Source: Nitrospirota bacterium (GTDB taxonomy: Bacteria; Nitrospirota; Thermodesulfovibrionia; Thermodesulfovibrionales; Magnetobacteriaceae). Taken from it: DNA of 64,000 nucleotides. The stretch spans positions 1 through 64,000 of the forward strand of contig JADFYO010000010.1 of the NCBI GenBank assembly GCA_015233015.1. Reading direction: 5' to 3'. Below are positions 61,747 through 64,000 of this stretch, piece after piece. The notes beneath the pieces were generated by a model. It was given only the letters and a program-made list of their open reading frames with translations. It was not told the origin of the DNA and did no database searches. The position numbers were made by a program, and so were the translations under genes. How positions within the stretch are numbered: position 1 is the stretch's first letter; each line of letters begins with the position of its first letter.

Positions 61747-63033
61747 ATGCTCGATATAAGGTTTATACGTGAAAATACCGCCCTTGTAAAAGAGGCGCTT
61801 CAGAATAGAAACAGCACCATCGACATCGACGCTCTCCTCCAACTTGAGAACTCACGCCGGGGGCTTCAACAACAGGCAGATGAACTCAGAAGCAGACGAA
61901 ACATCATCTCCGAGGAAATCGGTATGATGAAAAGGCTTCAGCTTAAACCGGACTACAACACAGACATGGTGAAAGATAAAACCGCTGAAGTCAATGAAAT
62001 CGCAGAAGCATTAAAAGAGGCTGAAGATAAGTTGAAGTCAGTTGAAGAGAAAATTGCCTCTGTCACCATGATTATACCAAATATACCGCACGCAACCGTC
62101 CCCGTCGGCAAAGACGAGACCTGTAACGTCGAAATGAGAAAATGGGGCGAGCCGCGCCTGTTTGACTTCCAGCCGCTCAATCACTGGGACATCGCCAGGG
62201 CGCTAGATATTATAGACTTTGACAGGGCGGCCAAGATTGCCGGCGCGCGGTTTGCTATTATGAAGGGATACGGGGCGCGGCTTGAACGGGCGTTAATGAA
62301 CTTCATGCTCGACCATAACGGCGCACGCGGTTACAAGGAAGTACTCCCTCCCATATTGGTCAATCGCGAGAGTATGACCGGCACGGGGCAGCTGCCAAAG
62401 TTTGCAGAGGAGTTGTTTCGCATTGCCGACCCGGAGTTTTATCTCGTGCCCACTGCCGAGGTACCCGTTACGAATATCCACGCGGGGGAAATCCTCAAAG
62501 AAGACGAACTGCCGATTTACTATACCGCATATACGCCGTGTTTCAGACGCGAGGCCGGCTCCTACGGCAAGGACACAAGAGGGCTTATCAGACAGCACCA
62601 GTTCAATAAAGTTGAACTCGTCAAATTCGTCAAACCTGAGCACTCCTACGACGAGCTCGAGGGTCTGACCGCGGATGCCGAAGACATTCTCAGGCAGCTT
62701 GGCCTGCCATACAGGGTAATGCTGCTTTGCACGGGCGACATAGGGTTTTCCGCCTCAAAAACATATGACATAGAGGTCTGGCTCCCAGGTCAGACGCGAT
62801 ACAGGGAAATATCCTCATGCTCGAATTTTGAGGACTTTCAGGCGAGGCGCGCTAAAATACGCTTTAAACGGACAGACAAAAAAGGCACCGAATTCGTCCA
62901 CACACTAAACGGCTCAGGGCTTGCCATAGGAAGAACTGTGGCCGCTATTATAGAAAACTACCAGCAAAAAGACGGCTCCATAACAATACCCCAAGTCCTC
63001 AGGACTTACATGGGCGCTGACGTTATAAAATAA
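61747..63033 (+). CDS. serS: Seryl-tRNA synthetase
   Basis: Class II synthetase of 428 residues that charges tRNA-Ser. N-terminal long helical hairpin (residues about 30-105) that grips the tRNA variable arm, motif 2 [29 protein letters not shown], and motif 3 [22 protein letters not shown] 61747 directly follows AGGAGGG; the track start adds 13 residues. Nineteen bases before hemC, likely one operon. A TATAAT hexamer lies at 61726 but too close to the start to be a convincing promoter. Confidence 0.98.
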   Translation: MLDIRFIRENTALVKEALQNRNSTIDIDALLQLENSRRGLQQQADELRSRRNIISEEIGMMKRLQLKPDYNTDMVKDKTAEVNEIAEALKEAEDKLKSVEEKIASVTMIIPNIPHATVPVGKDETCNVEMRKWGEPRLFDFQPLNHWDIARALDIIDFDRAAKIAGARFAIMKGYGARLERALMNFMLDHNGARGYKEVLPPILVNRESMTGTGQLPKFAEELFRIADPEFYLVPTAEVPVTNIHAGEILKEDELPIYYTAYTPCFRREAGSYGKDTRGLIRQHQFNKVELVKFVKPEHSYDELEGLTADAEDILRQLGLPYRVMLLCTGDIGFSASKTYDIEVWLPGQTRYREISSCSNFEDFQARRAKIRFKRTDKKGTEFVHTLNGSGLAIGRTVAAIIENYQQKDGSITIPQVLRTYMGADVIK

Positions 63034-63052
63034 CCTAAGAAGGCGAGGCTAA

Positions 63053-63994
63053 ATGGAAATCACAATAGGAACCCGCGGCAGTAAGCTGGCGCTGTGGCAG
63101 GCCGAATGGGTCAGGCGGCAGCTGGTGCAGTTTCAACCGGGGCTTGTCGTAAACATTAAGATAATAAAGACTACCGGAGATAAAATCCTCGACGTGCCGC
63201 TTTCAAAAGTCGGCGGCAAGGGACTATTCGTAAAGGAGATAGAGGAGTCGCTTCTGCGCCATGAGTCAGACATAGCAGTCCACAGCATGAAAGATGTGCC
63301 GACGGACTTCCCCCAGGGGCTGCACCTTGCGGCGATATGCGAAAGAGAAGACCCGCGCGACGCCTTCGTTGGCAGACAGGGGATAGGCAGTTTTAACGCA
63401 ATGCCCGACGGGGCAGTCCTGGGGACAAGCAGCCTCAGACGCTCCTGCCAGCTTCTGAACCTGAAACCAAATCTTAAGATAGTTCAACTCAGGGGAAACC
63501 TTCAAACGCGTCTCAAACGGCTCGACGAGGGACTGTGTGACGCGATAATATTGGCCGCGGCAGGAATGAAGCGGCTTGGCGTGGAAGGCAGGATAACAGA
63601 AATCCTGCCCGTTGAAATAAGCCTGCCGGCAATAGGTCAGGGTGCACTCGGCTTAGAATGCCGCGTGAATACTTCAGACTCAAAAGACAGTATAGTAAAC
63701 GCCCTCGCCGCGCGGCTAAACCACGAAGAGACAGCGGTTTGTGTACGGGCAGAGCGCGCGTTTTTAAAGAGGCTCGAGGGCGGCTGCCAGGTGCCCATAG
63801 CGGCACACGCAACGCTTATTGGAGAAGGCAAAATCCATATGGTCGGTTTAGTAGGAAGGGTTGACGGGAGGGTGATGATTCGCGGCGTTATCGAGGGTAG
63901 TTCGGAGTCCATTGGGGTTACCCTTGCCGAGGACCTCCTCAGGCGCGGCGCGGGCGAGATACTGCGTGAGGTCTATGAAAAAAACAAAGGGTAA
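63053..63994 (+). CDS. hemC: Hydroxymethylbilane synthase (porphobilinogen deaminase)
   Basis: Tetrapyrrole pathway enzyme joining four porphobilinogens into hydroxymethylbilane, needed for heme, siroheme and B12. 313 residues, full length, with IGTRGSKLALWQAEWV at the N-terminus, SMKDVPT, LGTSSLRRSCQL, QLRGNLQTRLKRLDEG and the cofactor-anchoring cysteine in LEGGCQVPIAAHA near residue 243. The heme- and B12-rich content of this window (cytochromes, B12-type radical SAM proteins) makes demand for it obvious. Confidence 0.98.
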   Translation: MEITIGTRGSKLALWQAEWVRRQLVQFQPGLVVNIKIIKTTGDKILDVPLSKVGGKGLFVKEIEESLLRHESDIAVHSMKDVPTDFPQGLHLAAICEREDPRDAFVGRQGIGSFNAMPDGAVLGTSSLRRSCQLLNLKPNLKIVQLRGNLQTRLKRLDEGLCDAIILAAAGMKRLGVEGRITEILPVEISLPAIGQGALGLECRVNTSDSKDSIVNALAARLNHEETAVCVRAERAFLKRLEGGCQVPIAAHATLIGEGKIHMVGLVGRVDGRVMIRGVIEGSSESIGVTLAEDLLRRGAGEILREVYEKNKG

Positions 63995-64000
63995 GGTCTT

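Overview
Origin and character. The window looks like chromosomal DNA of a Gram-negative bacterium, most likely from the phylum Nitrospirota (inference). Pointers are an Nxr-type molybdoenzyme operon with Tat-exported catalytic subunit, linked to an FAD/NAD(P) oxidoreductase-Rieske-cytochrome b module, and the mix of lipoprotein, periplasmic and glycan genes. No rRNA or species marker is present, so the assignment is tentative.

Layout. (1) 1-1750, minus strand: tRNA-Tyr, tRNA-Gly, tRNA-Thr and tuf, behind a perfect TTGACA-17-TATAAT promoter. (2) 1.9-7.6 kb, plus: PP-loop tRNA thiolase-like gene, xseA, xseB, a lipoprotein with two parvulin PPIase modules, a fumarase alpha subunit without beta subunit, and a 56-codon small gene. 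(3) 7.8-11.8 kb, minus: PfkB-family kinase and a secreted parallel beta-helix protein broken by one in-frame stop. (4) 11.9-24.1 kb, plus: Uma2-type nuclease gene, then a tightly packed respiratory operon: FAD/Fe-S oxidoreductase, Rieske protein, cytochrome b, NxrA, NxrB, NxrC-like subunits, TorD-like chaperone and six-heme cytochrome c. (5) 24.1-28.3 kb: accessory stretch with a GIY-YIG nuclease gene embedded in copies of a REP-like 23-bp palindromic repeat, a TPR protein with 141-bp repeats, archease, group II intron RT debris and a frameshifted NusG/UpxY-like antiterminator. (6) 28.5-60.4 kb, plus, visibly more AT-rich: a surface glycan cluster with a flippase, glycosyltransferases, YfhO-like and DUF2079 membrane proteins, a two-gene transketolase, four B12-binding radical SAM proteins, one SPASM radical SAM protein and six SAM methyltransferases. 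Remnants of IS256, IS3, a GT2 gene and HicA are scattered through it. (7) 60.6-64 kb: two small secreted proteins, serS and hemC.

How it fits together. The respiratory operon suggests electron flow between the quinone pool (cytochrome b/Rieske), a multihaem cytochrome c and a periplasmic nitrate/nitrite-converting NxrABC, with a soluble flavoprotein joining the NAD(P)H pool to the b/Rieske complex. Direction (nitrate reduction or nitrite oxidation) cannot be read from sequence. The glycan cluster would build and export a polysaccharide carrying unusually many methyl or radical-made modifications; its putative processive antiterminator is apparently decayed.

Most notable for follow-up: the GIY-YIG gene with its repeats, which resembles the recently described Ssn/repeat pairing, and the radical-SAM/methyltransferase-rich glycan locus. 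Coordinates of starts were adjusted from the ORF track where a Shine-Dalgarno site or protein family argued for it.
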